16,737 nucleotides of DNA from contig CACXGH010000090.1 of assembly GCA_902767175.1 (NCBI GenBank), positions 1-16,737 on the forward strand, written 5' to 3'. The notes beneath the pieces were generated by a model. The model worked only from the letters and a program-made list of their open reading frames with translations. It was not told the DNA's origin and searched no databases. A program made the position numbers and the translations under genes. The DNA is from an uncultured Ruminococcus sp. Lineage in GTDB: Bacteria; Bacillota; Clostridia; Oscillospirales; Acutalibacteraceae. Below are positions 1 through 8,114 of the stretch, piece after piece (positions within the stretch are counted from its first letter, which is position 1; every line of letters begins with the position of its first letter).

Positions 1-85
1 GTTTTACTTATTTTTTTGCCACTTCATGGTGGCTTGGTTTTCTGTGCCCTTTTACTTATCGGGGCCGGTAAATTCTTTTTCAAAC
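1..85. other. Downstream flank of argD with hairpin and 9-bp direct repeat
   Basis: Short gene-free stretch after the argD stop, cut by the window edge. The 9-mer TTTTACTTA occurs at 2-10 and again at 50-58, 48 bp apart. Between them GCCAC (19-23) and GTGGC (29-33 region) form a small 5-bp hairpin. The minus strand after the hairpin is A-rich, not T-rich, so this is not a convincing terminator for argD. argF often follows argD in such operons and could begin just beyond the edge, but nothing here proves it. Confidence 0.35.
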
Positions 86-1261
86 TTACGCCTCCATTGT
101 ATTTTTCAGGATACTTAATCCTTTGTTTATTTCATCGTATGTGATAGTAAGCGGCGGAAGAAGTCTTAACAGATTCTTTGCCGTAAGGATAAGCAGACCG
201 TTTTCAAGGCACTTTTTAGCAATCTCCTTTGCATTGTCCTTTTCTGTAACAATGCCTATCATCATGCCCTTTCCCCTTACCTCTTTTACATTTCCGATTT
301 TATTGAGTTCGGCTCTGATATAATCGCCCTTCTCATTTACTTGTCTGAGGAACTCAGGCTCTGCAACTCTCGAAAGCACCTCAAGTGCTGCAGCGCAGGC
401 AATGGGATTTCCTCCGAAGGTCGTACCATGAGTACCGGGAACGATAACATTCTCAGCTTTTTCACCGCAAAGACAAGCACCCATAGGCAGACCGCCTGCA
501 ATTCCCTTTGCAGATGTAACTATATCGGGCTTTATACCGTAGCTCTGATAGCAGTAAAAACTGCCCGTTCTTGAGATACCCGTCTGTACCTCGTCAATAA
601 GAAGAAGAATGTCCTTTTCCTTACAGATTCTGACAGCTTCGTCAACGAATGACTGCTCAAGCGGCATTACACCGCCCTCGCCCTGTATCAGTTCTATAAA
701 TACAGCACAAACCTCATCATCAATACATTCTTTAAGGCTTTCTGTATCATTGGCATTTGCATATACAAAGCCCTCTGTAAACGGGAAGAAAAAGTTATGA
801 AAAACGTCCTGTCCTGTCGCTGCAAGAGTTGTCACAGTTCTGCCATGAAATGAGTTTACGAGTGTAACGATTTTCTGTCTGCCGCTGCCGTATTTATCAA
901 AGCTGTACTTTCTTGCTATCTTGATAGCGCATTCATTAGCTTCAGCACCAGAGTTACAGAGGAACACTCTGTTCATTCCCGAAAGAGCGCATAGCTTCTT
1001 TGATACCTCTGTCTGCAAAGGTGAATAATACAGATTTGATATATGCTGCAGAGTCGCAGCCTGCTCTGATACAGCCTTTGTCCAACCCTCATCGCAGTAG
1101 CCAAGACAATTTACGCCTATACCGCTCGTAAAATCTATATATTCCTTGCCGTCGCTGTCTACAGCGGTTGCACCCTTGCCGCTTACAAGTGCAGCATCAA
1201 ACCTGCCGTAAGCCTGCATCATATAGCTTTGTTCGTCATTTTTTATTTCCTCAAGTGTCAA
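86..1261 (-). CDS. argD: Acetylornithine aminotransferase (ArgD)
   Basis: PLP-dependent class III aminotransferase that interconverts N-acetylglutamate semialdehyde and N2-acetylornithine with glutamate/2-oxoglutarate; cytoplasmic, fourth step of acetylated arginine synthesis. Seen: glycine-rich FTSGIGVNCLG near the N terminus, NSGAEANECA phosphate-binding stretch, SFHGRT, LIDEVQTG with the Asp that holds the PLP pyridine nitrogen, and SAKGIAGG with the Schiff-base lysine at about residue 252. Length (391 aa) is normal for ArgD. Start: a GTG at 1270 lies directly against the AAAGGGG ribosome site, whereas the in-frame TTG at 1261 sits 8 nt after it and its TTGA overlaps the TGA stop of the upstream HAD gene. 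I therefore prefer TTG, which implies translational coupling. Ornithine aminotransferase is the main alternative, but the operon context favours ArgD. Confidence 0.93.
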   Translation of the reverse strand: MTLEEIKNDEQSYMMQAYGRFDAALVSGKGATAVDSDGKEYIDFTSGIGVNCLGYCDEGWTKAVSEQAATLQHISNLYYSPLQTEVSKKLCALSGMNRVFLCNSGAEANECAIKIARKYSFDKYGSGRQKIVTLVNSFHGRTVTTLAATGQDVFHNFFFPFTEGFVYANANDTESLKECIDDEVCAVFIELIQGEGGVMPLEQSFVDEAVRICKEKDILLLIDEVQTGISRTGSFYCYQSYGIKPDIVTSAKGIAGGLPMGACLCGEKAENVIVPGTHGTTFGGNPIACAAALEVLSRVAEPEFLRQVNEKGDYIRAELNKIGNVKEVRGKGMMIGIVTEKDNAKEIAKKCLENGLLILTAKNLLRLLPPLTITYDEINKGLSILKNTMEA

Positions 1262-2004
1262 TTCAAGCACCCCTTTATTATTTCAGTCAACTGCGCCCAG
1301 CTGTCGAGCGCAATATATTTATCGGACGGAATTGTCATTTTCATGCCCGGCTTTTCTTTGAAAGTCTTTCTGTACCATACAGGTGTCATTCCTGCCGACA
1401 ATGCACCCTCTATATCGCATACCGGATTATCTCCGCAAAACCATACCTTTTCAGGCTTAAGTCCTGCCTTATTCAGAGCTAAGGAGAATATCTCCCTCTC
1501 AGGCTTGCGGAATATATAGTCACAGCTTGAGATGACAAATTCAAAGCTGCTTCCGGGCAGGACTCTGTTTATTCTGTCAGAGAGTGTTTTTCCCGAATGC
1601 ATAAGATTGCTCACCACACCCGTTCCGATACCGTTCTCCCTGAGCAGACAAAGCAGCTCCTCTATTCCCTGTGCAGGGTACGGCTTTACTGCGGCGTCCC
1701 AATATATTCTTTCAAGCTCCTCATACGTTTTGTCAAAATATATACCGTACGATTCATAAACATAACGGTTAATACTGCACCAGCTAAGCTCAAAGGGCTG
1801 ATAATTCCTGTTTTCAGCACCCATTCTGTCCGAAATATACCCTATAAGCCTGTCAAACTCCGGCTGCAGCTCTTTTACCGTTATATTACGGGGATTTTTC
1901 ACCGCATAGGCAAGAACAGCCTCATTTCCTTTATCAAAGCCTATAAGCTCTTCGGTTATTATTGTATTCCCATAGTCGAACAATACCATCTCAGGCAGAT
2001 TCAT
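1258..2004 (-). CDS. HAD-superfamily hydrolase (phosphatase) inside the arg operon
   Basis: Haloacid dehalogenase-type hydrolase of about 248 aa, substrate unknown. All four HAD motifs are visible: motif I VLFDYGNTII (nucleophile Asp at residue 10; the usual second Asp is Gly), motif II with the Ser of GVVSN, motif III Lys in FRKPERE, and motif IV CGDNPVCDIEGA. A helical cap of roughly 80 residues lies between motifs I and II, as in subfamily I (YjjG/PGP-like) enzymes. An earlier in-frame ATG at 2052 would overlap argB and has no ribosome site; the ATG at 2004 has AAGAGGT 7 nt upstream and leaves 19 bp after argB. The stop overlaps the argD TTG start (TTGA). It is thus co-translated with arginine genes, yet no phosphatase step exists in the pathway. 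A housekeeping role against a damaged or phosphorylated intermediate is a guess. Confidence 0.88.
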   Translation of the reverse strand: MNLPEMVLFDYGNTIITEELIGFDKGNEAVLAYAVKNPRNITVKELQPEFDRLIGYISDRMGAENRNYQPFELSWCSINRYVYESYGIYFDKTYEELERIYWDAAVKPYPAQGIEELLCLLRENGIGTGVVSNLMHSGKTLSDRINRVLPGSSFEFVISSCDYIFRKPEREIFSLALNKAGLKPEKVWFCGDNPVCDIEGALSAGMTPVWYRKTFKEKPGMKMTIPSDKYIALDSWAQLTEIIKGCLN

Positions 2005-2023
2005 ATCCGTACCTCTTGTAATA

Positions 2024-2884
2024 TCAGTAGAACATAGTTCCGATACCTTCATCAGAGAACATCTCTATAAGAATAGAGTGCGGTATTCTTCCGTCTATGA
2101 TATGTGCCCTCTTTACTCCGCGGCGGACAGCCTCAACACAGCATTCTATTTTAGGGATCATTCCGCCGGATATTATTCCCTCACGCTTGAGAGAAGGTAC
2201 CTCGCTGACATTTACAACAGGTATAAGTGTGCTTTCATCGTCCTTGTCCCTGAGAAGTCCCTTTATATCTGTCATAAGAATGAGCTTTGCAGCCTTCATT
2301 TCGGAAGCTATCCTTGCCGCTGCAAGGTCGGCATTTATGTTGTATACATCACCGTTATATCCGCCTGCTACGGTAGATATTATCGGCACATAGCCGTTTT
2401 TGGTGGCATTTTCTATTACCTCTGTGTGTATCTCCGTGATCTCACCGACAAAACCAAGGTCTATTCCCGAAGCCTTTTTCTCAGCCATTATCATTCTGCC
2501 GTCAAGACCGCACAGACCTATCGCCTTACCGCTGTGCTGTTCAAGGAGCTGTACAAGACTTTTATTTACCTTTCCCGCAAGAACCATCTGTACTATATCT
2601 ATTGTTTCTTCATCGGTAACACGCAGACCGTTAATAAAACGGCTCTCTTTGCCAATCTTATTGAGCATTCCGCTTATCTCGGGACCGCCGCCGTGTACAA
2701 GCACGACATTTATTCCGATAAGCTGCAGGAGAACGATATCGCTCATTACAGCGTCCTTAAGTTCGGGACTTATCATTGCGTTTCCGCCGTATTTTACTAC
2801 TATCGTTTTTCCTGCCCATTTCTGTATATAAGGGAGAGCCTGTACAAGTACATTTGCTCTGTCCTGGTCGGATATATTGCGCAT
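2024..2884 (-). CDS. argB: Acetylglutamate kinase (ArgB)
   Basis: Phosphorylates N-acetyl-L-glutamate with ATP to N-acetylglutamyl 5-phosphate; second step of arginine synthesis, amino acid kinase fold. Seen: VVKYGGNAM with the catalytic Lys (about residue 31), HGGGPEIS glycine loop, GLCGLDGRM, NINADLAAARIA and LMTDIKGLL with a catalytic Asp, ending in GGMIPKIECC and a C-terminal GIGTMF. The N-terminal helix before the kinase core and this C-terminal stretch resemble arginine-inhibited hexameric NAGKs of the Thermotoga type, so this enzyme is a likely feedback point (inference). Start: a TTG at 2905 has a cramped site, while the ATG at 2884 has AGGTG 6-7 nt upstream, giving 286 aa. It lies 35 bp after argJ. 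Confidence 0.95.
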   Translation of the reverse strand: MRNISDQDRANVLVQALPYIQKWAGKTIVVKYGGNAMISPELKDAVMSDIVLLQLIGINVVLVHGGGPEISGMLNKIGKESRFINGLRVTDEETIDIVQMVLAGKVNKSLVQLLEQHSGKAIGLCGLDGRMIMAEKKASGIDLGFVGEITEIHTEVIENATKNGYVPIISTVAGGYNGDVYNINADLAAARIASEMKAAKLILMTDIKGLLRDKDDESTLIPVVNVSEVPSLKREGIISGGMIPKIECCVEAVRRGVKRAHIIDGRIPHSILIEMFSDEGIGTMFY

Positions 2885-2919
2885 CTCTATCACCTGCTTA
2901 TTCAAATTCCTGCGGCATA

Positions 2920-4140
2920 TCAGGTTCTGTAATCGCCGTTTATTTTTACATATTCATAGGTAAGGTCGCAGCCGTAAGCCTCTGCACTGCCCTCACCGTC
3001 ATTAAGCTCTGCTAAAATATCAATCTCGTCCTCTGTAAGAACTTTCTTTGCAATTTCCTCAGAAAAGTCAATTCCTGCACCGTTTTTGCATACTTCTATT
3101 CTGCCTGCCTTTGATACAAATGCGACATCTACCTTATTGACATCTACGTCACAGCCCGAATAGCCTATTGCACAAAGTACACGTCCCCAATTGGCATCTG
3201 CACCAAACATTGCAGCCTTGAGAAGGCTTGAACATATAACGGACTTCGCAACGCCCTTTGCGTCCTTTTCGCTCTTAGCTCCGCTTACCTTGCAGACGAG
3301 CAGCTTTGTAGCGCCTTCACCGTCCTTAGCCATCAGCTTTGAAAGACCTCTGCAAACTGCTGTAAGAGCTTCAAGGAAGGTATTATAATCGTCATTTTCT
3401 TCTGTTATCTCATCATTTCCTGCAAGTCCCGAAGCCATAACGGAGAGTGTATCGTTGGTTGATGTATCACCGTCAATGCTTATCATATTGAAGGTAAGGT
3501 CTGCCGCTGTCTTTACAGCCTTCTGCAGCATTTCAGCAGAAACTGCCGCATCTGTTGTGACAAAGCAAAGCATTGTAGCCATATTGGGATGGATCATGCC
3601 GCTTCCCTTTGAGATACCGCCGATTTTAACGGTCTTTCCGCCGATTTCTGTTTCAACGGCAATCTCCTTGGAGATAGTATCGGTAGTCATGATAGCTTCT
3701 GCTGCATTAGCTGCACCGTCAACAGAAAGCTCATTCACAAGCTGCTCCATACCGTCAGCTATAGGCTCTATGGGAAGCACCTGACCGATAACGCCTGTTG
3801 AACCGACTATAACATCGTCAGCGCTGATTCCAAGCTTTTCGGCAGTAAGGCGGCACATCATCTCAGCCTTTTCCATACCGTCAGCATTGCAGGTATTAGC
3901 ATTGCCGCTGTTCACAATAACAGCCTGTGCAATGCCGTTTTCAAGATTTTTCTTTGTCACTGTGATAGGTGAGCTTTTTACAAGGTTGGTTGTATATACA
4001 GCCGCCGCTGTACATTTTTTCTCACAGAAGATAAGTGCCAGGTCTCTCTTGCTCTTATTCTTTCTGATACCGCAGTGTATTCCCGATGCCTTAAAGCCCT
4101 TAGCTGCTGTTACTGAGCCGTCTATAAATTTATATCCCAA
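2920..4140 (-). CDS. argJ: Bifunctional glutamate N-acetyltransferase / ornithine acetyltransferase (ArgJ)
   Basis: Transfers acetyl from N-acetylornithine to glutamate, giving ornithine and N-acetylglutamate (the acetyl cycle); many members also acetylate glutamate from acetyl-CoA. Seen: the self-cleavage site GSGMIHPNMATML, where the chain is cut between Ala and Thr (about residues 188/189) to give alpha and beta chains with Thr as nucleophile; also VIVNSGNANTC and the C-terminal ADANWGRVLCAIG and DLTYEYVKINGDYRT typical of ArgJ. No argA or argE is present, consistent with acetyl recycling. Start: GTG at 4149 overlaps the AAGGAG ribosome site, while TTG at 4140 stands 8 nt after it, so TTG is preferred (406 aa). 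Whether it is bifunctional cannot be decided from sequence alone. Confidence 0.94.
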   Translation of the reverse strand: MGYKFIDGSVTAAKGFKASGIHCGIRKNKSKRDLALIFCEKKCTAAAVYTTNLVKSSPITVTKKNLENGIAQAVIVNSGNANTCNADGMEKAEMMCRLTAEKLGISADDVIVGSTGVIGQVLPIEPIADGMEQLVNELSVDGAANAAEAIMTTDTISKEIAVETEIGGKTVKIGGISKGSGMIHPNMATMLCFVTTDAAVSAEMLQKAVKTAADLTFNMISIDGDTSTNDTLSVMASGLAGNDEITEENDDYNTFLEALTAVCRGLSKLMAKDGEGATKLLVCKVSGAKSEKDAKGVAKSVICSSLLKAAMFGADANWGRVLCAIGYSGCDVDVNKVDVAFVSKAGRIEVCKNGAGIDFSEEIAKKVLTEDEIDILAELNDGEGSAEAYGCDLTYEYVKINGDYRT

Positions 4141-4201
4141 TTTATACACTCCTTTTCCGTTTCAATTACCGCGCCGAAGGCGATACTTTTGTCCTTTATT
4201 A

Positions 4202-5239
4202 TCAGAATGCGGGCGGTACTATAACAAGACCTGTCTTTTCGTCAAGTCCGAAAATTATGTTCATATTCTGTATTGCCTGTCCCGCTGCGCCCTTTACCAT
4301 ATTATCTATTGCAGATATTGCAATAAGTGTTCCTGTTCTCTCGTCGATATGGAGAGAAACATCGCAGAAGTTTGAATATTTGATATTATGTATATCTGCA
4401 TTTGCTCCGTCAGGGAGAAGTCTTACAAAGAACTCGTCCTTATAGAATTCCTCATAAGCCTGTCTTACCTGTTCCTTGGTCACTCCTTCGTTAAGACGTG
4501 CATAACAGGTCGAAATAATTCCTCTGTTTACAGGAAGAAGATGAGGTACAAATGTTATTTTTACATTCTTTCCGGAAAGCTTGGAAAGAGTCTGTTCTAT
4601 TTCGGGGGTATGGCGGTGTGAAGCCACCTTATAAGCATGGAAGCCCTCGTTAAGCTCAGGGTAATGATTGCCCTGATTCGGCTTTCTGCCTGCGCCTGTT
4701 ACGCCCGACTTTGAATCGACGATTATTCCCTCTGTGCTTACAAGACCGTTGACTACAGCAGGTGCAAGTGCCAGAGGAGCGCCTGTTGTGTAGCAGCCAG
4801 GGTTTGCTATTATCTTCTTTCCCTTTATATTGTCACGGAAAAGCTCCGGCAGACCATATACAGAGCGCTTATGCAGGTCATGGTCAAGGAAGTCACAGCC
4901 GTACCACTGCTTATATTCCTCCTCGCTCTCAAGTCTGAAATCGGCGCCAAGGTCGATAAATGCCTTGCCTGCCTTATCGCACTGAGCGGCAAGCTCCTGT
5001 GAAAGTCCATGCGGAAGAGCCGCAAAAATAACATCGCTCTTTTCAACGACCTCCTCCTGAGTGCCGCATTCCATATCGCAAAGGCTCTTATATGAAGGAT
5101 ATACCTCGCTGAGCTTTTTGCCCTCAAAGGTTACTGAGCTTATTGCTGCAATTTCAGCCTCAGGGTGAGTTAAAAGTATACGCACCAGCTCTGCTCCTGC
5201 ATAGCCTGTTGCTCCGATAATACCTGCCTTTATTTTCAT
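4202..5239 (-). CDS. argC: N-acetyl-gamma-glutamyl-phosphate reductase (ArgC)
   Basis: NADPH-dependent reduction of N-acetylglutamyl phosphate to the semialdehyde, third step of arginine synthesis. Seen: Rossmann dinucleotide motif GIIGATGYAGAEL at the N terminus, LPHGLS, the catalytic cysteine C149 in ANPGCYTTGA, SGVTGAGR, and ASHRHTPEIEQ with the conserved His. 345 aa is the usual length for this class. The ATG has GAGG close upstream (2 nt spacing) plus a second AGGAG further up; an in-frame TGA just upstream excludes longer forms. It is separated from argH by a 122-bp gap containing an extended imperfect hairpin, and from argJ by about 60 bp. Confidence 0.95.
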   Translation of the reverse strand: MKIKAGIIGATGYAGAELVRILLTHPEAEIAAISSVTFEGKKLSEVYPSYKSLCDMECGTQEEVVEKSDVIFAALPHGLSQELAAQCDKAGKAFIDLGADFRLESEEEYKQWYGCDFLDHDLHKRSVYGLPELFRDNIKGKKIIANPGCYTTGAPLALAPAVVNGLVSTEGIIVDSKSGVTGAGRKPNQGNHYPELNEGFHAYKVASHRHTPEIEQTLSKLSGKNVKITFVPHLLPVNRGIISTCYARLNEGVTKEQVRQAYEEFYKDEFFVRLLPDGANADIHNIKYSNFCDVSLHIDERTGTLIAISAIDNMVKGAAGQAIQNMNIIFGLDEKTGLVIVPPAF

Positions 5240-5295
5240 TTCCTCTTGTCAACTCCTGTTTCTTTTTTCCGTTATATTTTTTGAAGGCTCAGTCC

Positions 5296-5339
5296 TGTGG
5301 CGGAAACCCTTTGTATAAAAACAAAGAGATTTCTCCACA
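5296..5339 (-). other. Extended imperfect hairpin between argH and argC
   Basis: Nested complementary arms: TGTGG (5296-5300)/CCACA (5335-5339), GAAA (5303-5306)/TTTC (5330-5333) and CTTTGT (5309-5314)/ACAAAG (5321-5326) around a 6-nt ATAAAA loop, giving about 15 base pairs with two small internal loops. There is no T-tract downstream in the direction of the operon. It could stabilise or separate the argGH and argCJB-argD message segments; function is inferred only. Confidence 0.5.
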
Positions 5340-5361
5340 CCCTTTTCTAAAAAACGACTTT

Positions 5362-6735
5362 TTAGTTTTCAATCAGTGAAAGCACTCTCTTTGCCTGTGC
5401 TCTGACATTTTCTCCTGCAGGACCTCCGAGTACACGTCTTCCGTTTACGCAGTTCTCAAGGGAAATAGCATCATATACTCCCTCGTCAAAGGTCTCGCAG
5501 ATTTTCTTATATTCCTCTATCGGCAGCTCCTCAAGTGTCGTTTTCTTCTCTATGCACAAAGCTACCAATGTTCCCGTTGCCTTATATGCATCCCGGAACG
5601 GAAGTCCCTTCTTAACAAGATAATCAGCGCAGTCCGTAGCGTTGATAAATCCGTTTGCGGCTGCCCTTCTCATATTCTCAGGCAGCACCTTCATTGTATC
5701 TATCATAGGAGTAAAGGCTGTAAGGCACATCTTCACTGTATCAACAGCATCAAATATTGCTTCCTTATCCTCCTGCATATCCTTATTATAAGCAAGAGCA
5801 ATTCCTTTCATAACGGTGAGAAGTGTCATGAGGTCTCCGAATACTCTGCCTGATTTTCCCCTTACAAGCTCTGCTATATCGGGATTTTTCTTCTGCGGCA
5901 TGATGCTCGAACCTGTTGAGAAAGCATCGTCAAGTTCAACGAACTTGAATTCCCATGAGCACCACATTATTATCTCCTCAGAAAACCTTGAAAGATGTAC
6001 CATAATAATGGAAAGTACTGATGCCAGCTCCATACAGAAGTCACGGTCTGATACACCGTCAAGACTGTTCTGACATATATCCGAAAAGCCTAACAGCTTT
6101 GCTGTGACTGTTCTGTCTATCGGATATGTCGTTGTAGCAAGAGCACCGCTTCCGAGCGGCATTGCGTCTGTATGTCTGTAAGCACCTTCAAGCCTGTCTA
6201 TATCACGGAGGAGCATTTCGGCATAAGCCATGAGATGATGACCGAAGGTAATAGGCTGTGCTCTCTGCAGATGAGTGTATCCCGGCATTACAGTATCGGA
6301 ATACTGCTCAGCCTTTTTGCAGAGTACAGTGACAAGCTCCTTTACCTGAGCGGTCACTTCCTTTATCTGCTTTTTCAGATAGAGACGGATATCTACGGCA
6401 ACCTGGTCATTTCTGCTTCGTGCTGTATGAAGTCTTTTTCCTGTCTGACCGAGACGCTTTGTAAGCTCGCCCTCGATAAACGTATGTATATCCTCGGCAT
6501 CAGGGTCAATAGTGAGCTTTCCGCTGTCTATATCGGCAAGAATGTCCTCAAGTCCCTTTATTATAGCCTGTGCCTCGCTTTTTTCGATTATTCCGCACTC
6601 GCCTATCATCTCTGCGTGTGCAATACTGCCCTCTATATCCTCTCTGTACATTCTGCTGTCAAAGGATATAGACGAATTGAAGTCATTTGTTTTTTTATCT
6701 GCTTCTTTAGAAAATCTTCCTGCCCACAGCTTCAT
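5362..6735 (-). CDS. argH: Argininosuccinate lyase (ArgH)
   Basis: Cleaves argininosuccinate to arginine and fumarate, the last step of the pathway; homotetramer of the fumarase/aspartase superfamily. Seen: N-terminal KLWAGRFSK, HTARSRNDQ (103-111), MPGYTHLQRAQP with the catalytic His, and the family signature GSSIMPQKKNPD (275-286) with the mobile-loop catalytic Ser. Start: a GTG at 6744 lies within the ribosome site, while ATG at 6735 has AGGTGA 5 nt upstream, giving 457 aa, which is the normal length. It follows argG after 122 bp. Confidence 0.96.
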   Translation of the reverse strand: MKLWAGRFSKEADKKTNDFNSSISFDSRMYREDIEGSIAHAEMIGECGIIEKSEAQAIIKGLEDILADIDSGKLTIDPDAEDIHTFIEGELTKRLGQTGKRLHTARSRNDQVAVDIRLYLKKQIKEVTAQVKELVTVLCKKAEQYSDTVMPGYTHLQRAQPITFGHHLMAYAEMLLRDIDRLEGAYRHTDAMPLGSGALATTTYPIDRTVTAKLLGFSDICQNSLDGVSDRDFCMELASVLSIIMVHLSRFSEEIIMWCSWEFKFVELDDAFSTGSSIMPQKKNPDIAELVRGKSGRVFGDLMTLLTVMKGIALAYNKDMQEDKEAIFDAVDTVKMCLTAFTPMIDTMKVLPENMRRAAANGFINATDCADYLVKKGLPFRDAYKATGTLVALCIEKKTTLEELPIEEYKKICETFDEGVYDAISLENCVNGRRVLGGPAGENVRAQAKRVLSLIEN

Positions 6736-6760
6736 TATATTCACCTCATGCCGGTTATTT

Positions 6761-6824
6761 GTCCGTATTTAACAGAACTCGTTAAATAATAGTCGGGCGG
6801 ACAATGAATTTACACTGTTCGCCC
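6761..6824 (-). other. Two adjacent, partly competing hairpins between argG and argH
   Basis: Hairpin 1: arms 6795-6806 and 6813-6824 form a 12-position stem (one A-C mismatch, one G-U) around a 6-nt loop. Hairpin 2: TATTTAAC (6766-6773) and GTTAAATA (6781-6788), a perfect 8-bp stem with a 7-nt loop. GTCCG (6761-6765) can also pair with CGGAC (6798-6802), which lies inside hairpin 1, so the outer stem of hairpin 2 and hairpin 1 exclude each other. No T-run follows either stem, so a simple intrinsic terminator is unlikely; processing, stability or partial attenuation are possible. Confidence 0.55.
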
Positions 6825-6857
6825 TGACATATTTCCTATAATCAAATGAATAATCTA

Positions 6858-8078
6858 TTATTCTTTGATAAGACCTTTCTTAGCCTGTACCTTTATCGGA
6901 AGTCCGAAAAGATTGATAAAGCCTGCGCTGTCCTTCTGGTTGTATACCTCGTCCTCGTCAAAGGTAGCGATATCGGGATCATACAGTGAATACGGTGATG
7001 TTACACCTGCATCAATAATGTTGCCCTTATAAAGCTTAAGCTTTACATCGCCTGTTACTGTCTCCTGTGTTGAATCCACAAATGCAGACAGTGCCTTTCT
7101 GAGGGGTGTATACCACTGACCGAAGTAAACCAGCTCTGCGAAACGCAGACCTACCTGCTGTTTGAAGTGGTATGTATCTCTGTCGAGTGTTATCTCCTCA
7201 AGCTTGTTATGAGCATGATACAGAATTGTGCCGCCGGGAGTCTCATATACGCCTCTTGACTTCATGCCGACAAGTCTGTTCTCAACCAGATCAACGATAC
7301 CGATGCCGTTTTCACCGCCAAGCTTATTGAGCTTTTTAACTATCTCAACTGCGCCGAGCTTCTCGCCGTCTACAGCAACCGGAATGCCCTTCTCAAATGA
7401 GATCGTTACATAGGTAGGCTTATCGGGAGCCTGCTCAGGTGAAACACCCAGCTCAAGGAAGCCTTCCTTATTGTACATAGGCTCATTTGCAGGATCCTCA
7501 AGGTCAAGACCCTCATGTGAAATATGCCAGATATTCTTATCTTTGGAGTAGTTTGTCTCTCTTGTTATTTTAAGAGGGATATTGTGTGCCTCAGCATAAT
7601 CTATCTCCTCGTCACGGGACTTAATATCCCACTCTCTCCAAGGAGCGATGATCTTCATGTCAGGTGCAAATGCCTTGATAGCAAGCTCAAATCTTACCTG
7701 ATCGTTGCCCTTGCCTGTGCAGCCGTGGCAGATCGCATCTGCTCCCTCTTTAAGAGCTATCTCTACGATTCTCTTAGCGATTATCGGTCTTGCAAAGGAA
7801 GTACCGAGAAGATACTTACTCTCATAAACCGCATCTGCCTTGATTGTGGGGAATACATATTCCTCGATGAACTCTTTGTTAAGATCCTCGATATAGAGCT
7901 TTGATGCGCCCGTGTTGAGAGCCTTTTCCTCAAGACCCTCAAGCTCGCTGTCCTGTCCTACATCGCCTGATACTGCGATGACCTCACAGTTATCATAGTT
8001 TTCCTTGAGCCAGGGAATGATGATAGATGTATCAAGTCCGCCTGAATAAGCAAGAACTACCTTTTTAATGTCTCCCAT
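6858..8078 (-). CDS. argG: Argininosuccinate synthase (ArgG)
   Basis: ATP-dependent condensation of citrulline and aspartate to argininosuccinate; first gene of the operon. Seen: the PP-loop AYSGGLDTS (residues 10-18), the GCTGKGNDQVRFE signature (about 119-130), and DKNIWHIS and SRGVYETPGGTIL further on. 406 aa matches type I ArgG. Start: ATG at 8078 is preceded by GGAGGT with 7-nt spacing; the upstream in-frame ATG at 8123 would lie at or ahead of the likely transcription start and is rejected. Its promoter and ARG box are immediately upstream, so arginine-dependent repression by ArgR is expected. Confidence 0.96.
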   Translation of the reverse strand: MGDIKKVVLAYSGGLDTSIIIPWLKENYDNCEVIAVSGDVGQDSELEGLEEKALNTGASKLYIEDLNKEFIEEYVFPTIKADAVYESKYLLGTSFARPIIAKRIVEIALKEGADAICHGCTGKGNDQVRFELAIKAFAPDMKIIAPWREWDIKSRDEEIDYAEAHNIPLKITRETNYSKDKNIWHISHEGLDLEDPANEPMYNKEGFLELGVSPEQAPDKPTYVTISFEKGIPVAVDGEKLGAVEIVKKLNKLGGENGIGIVDLVENRLVGMKSRGVYETPGGTILYHAHNKLEEITLDRDTYHFKQQVGLRFAELVYFGQWYTPLRKALSAFVDSTQETVTGDVKLKLYKGNIIDAGVTSPYSLYDPDIATFDEDEVYNQKDSAGFINLFGLPIKVQAKKGLIKE

Positions 8079-8114
8079 AGTGATTACCTCCGTGTGCTTT
8101 TTATTACAGTATTC

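Noticed and set aside
1..40. GCCAC/GTGGC hairpin as terminator of the arg operon
   Set aside because: Stem of only 5 bp and followed by A residues, not T residues, in the direction of transcription.
2005..2052. Longer HAD protein starting at 2052 with an argB overlap
   Set aside because: No ribosome site at that ATG, while ATG 2004 has AAGAGGT at proper spacing and starts just before motif I.
2078..2932. 284-codon plus-strand ORF opposite argB
   Set aside because: It is the antisense shadow of a clearly recognisable argB, rich in Tyr/Cys as expected from reversed coding DNA, with no domain or ribosome site.
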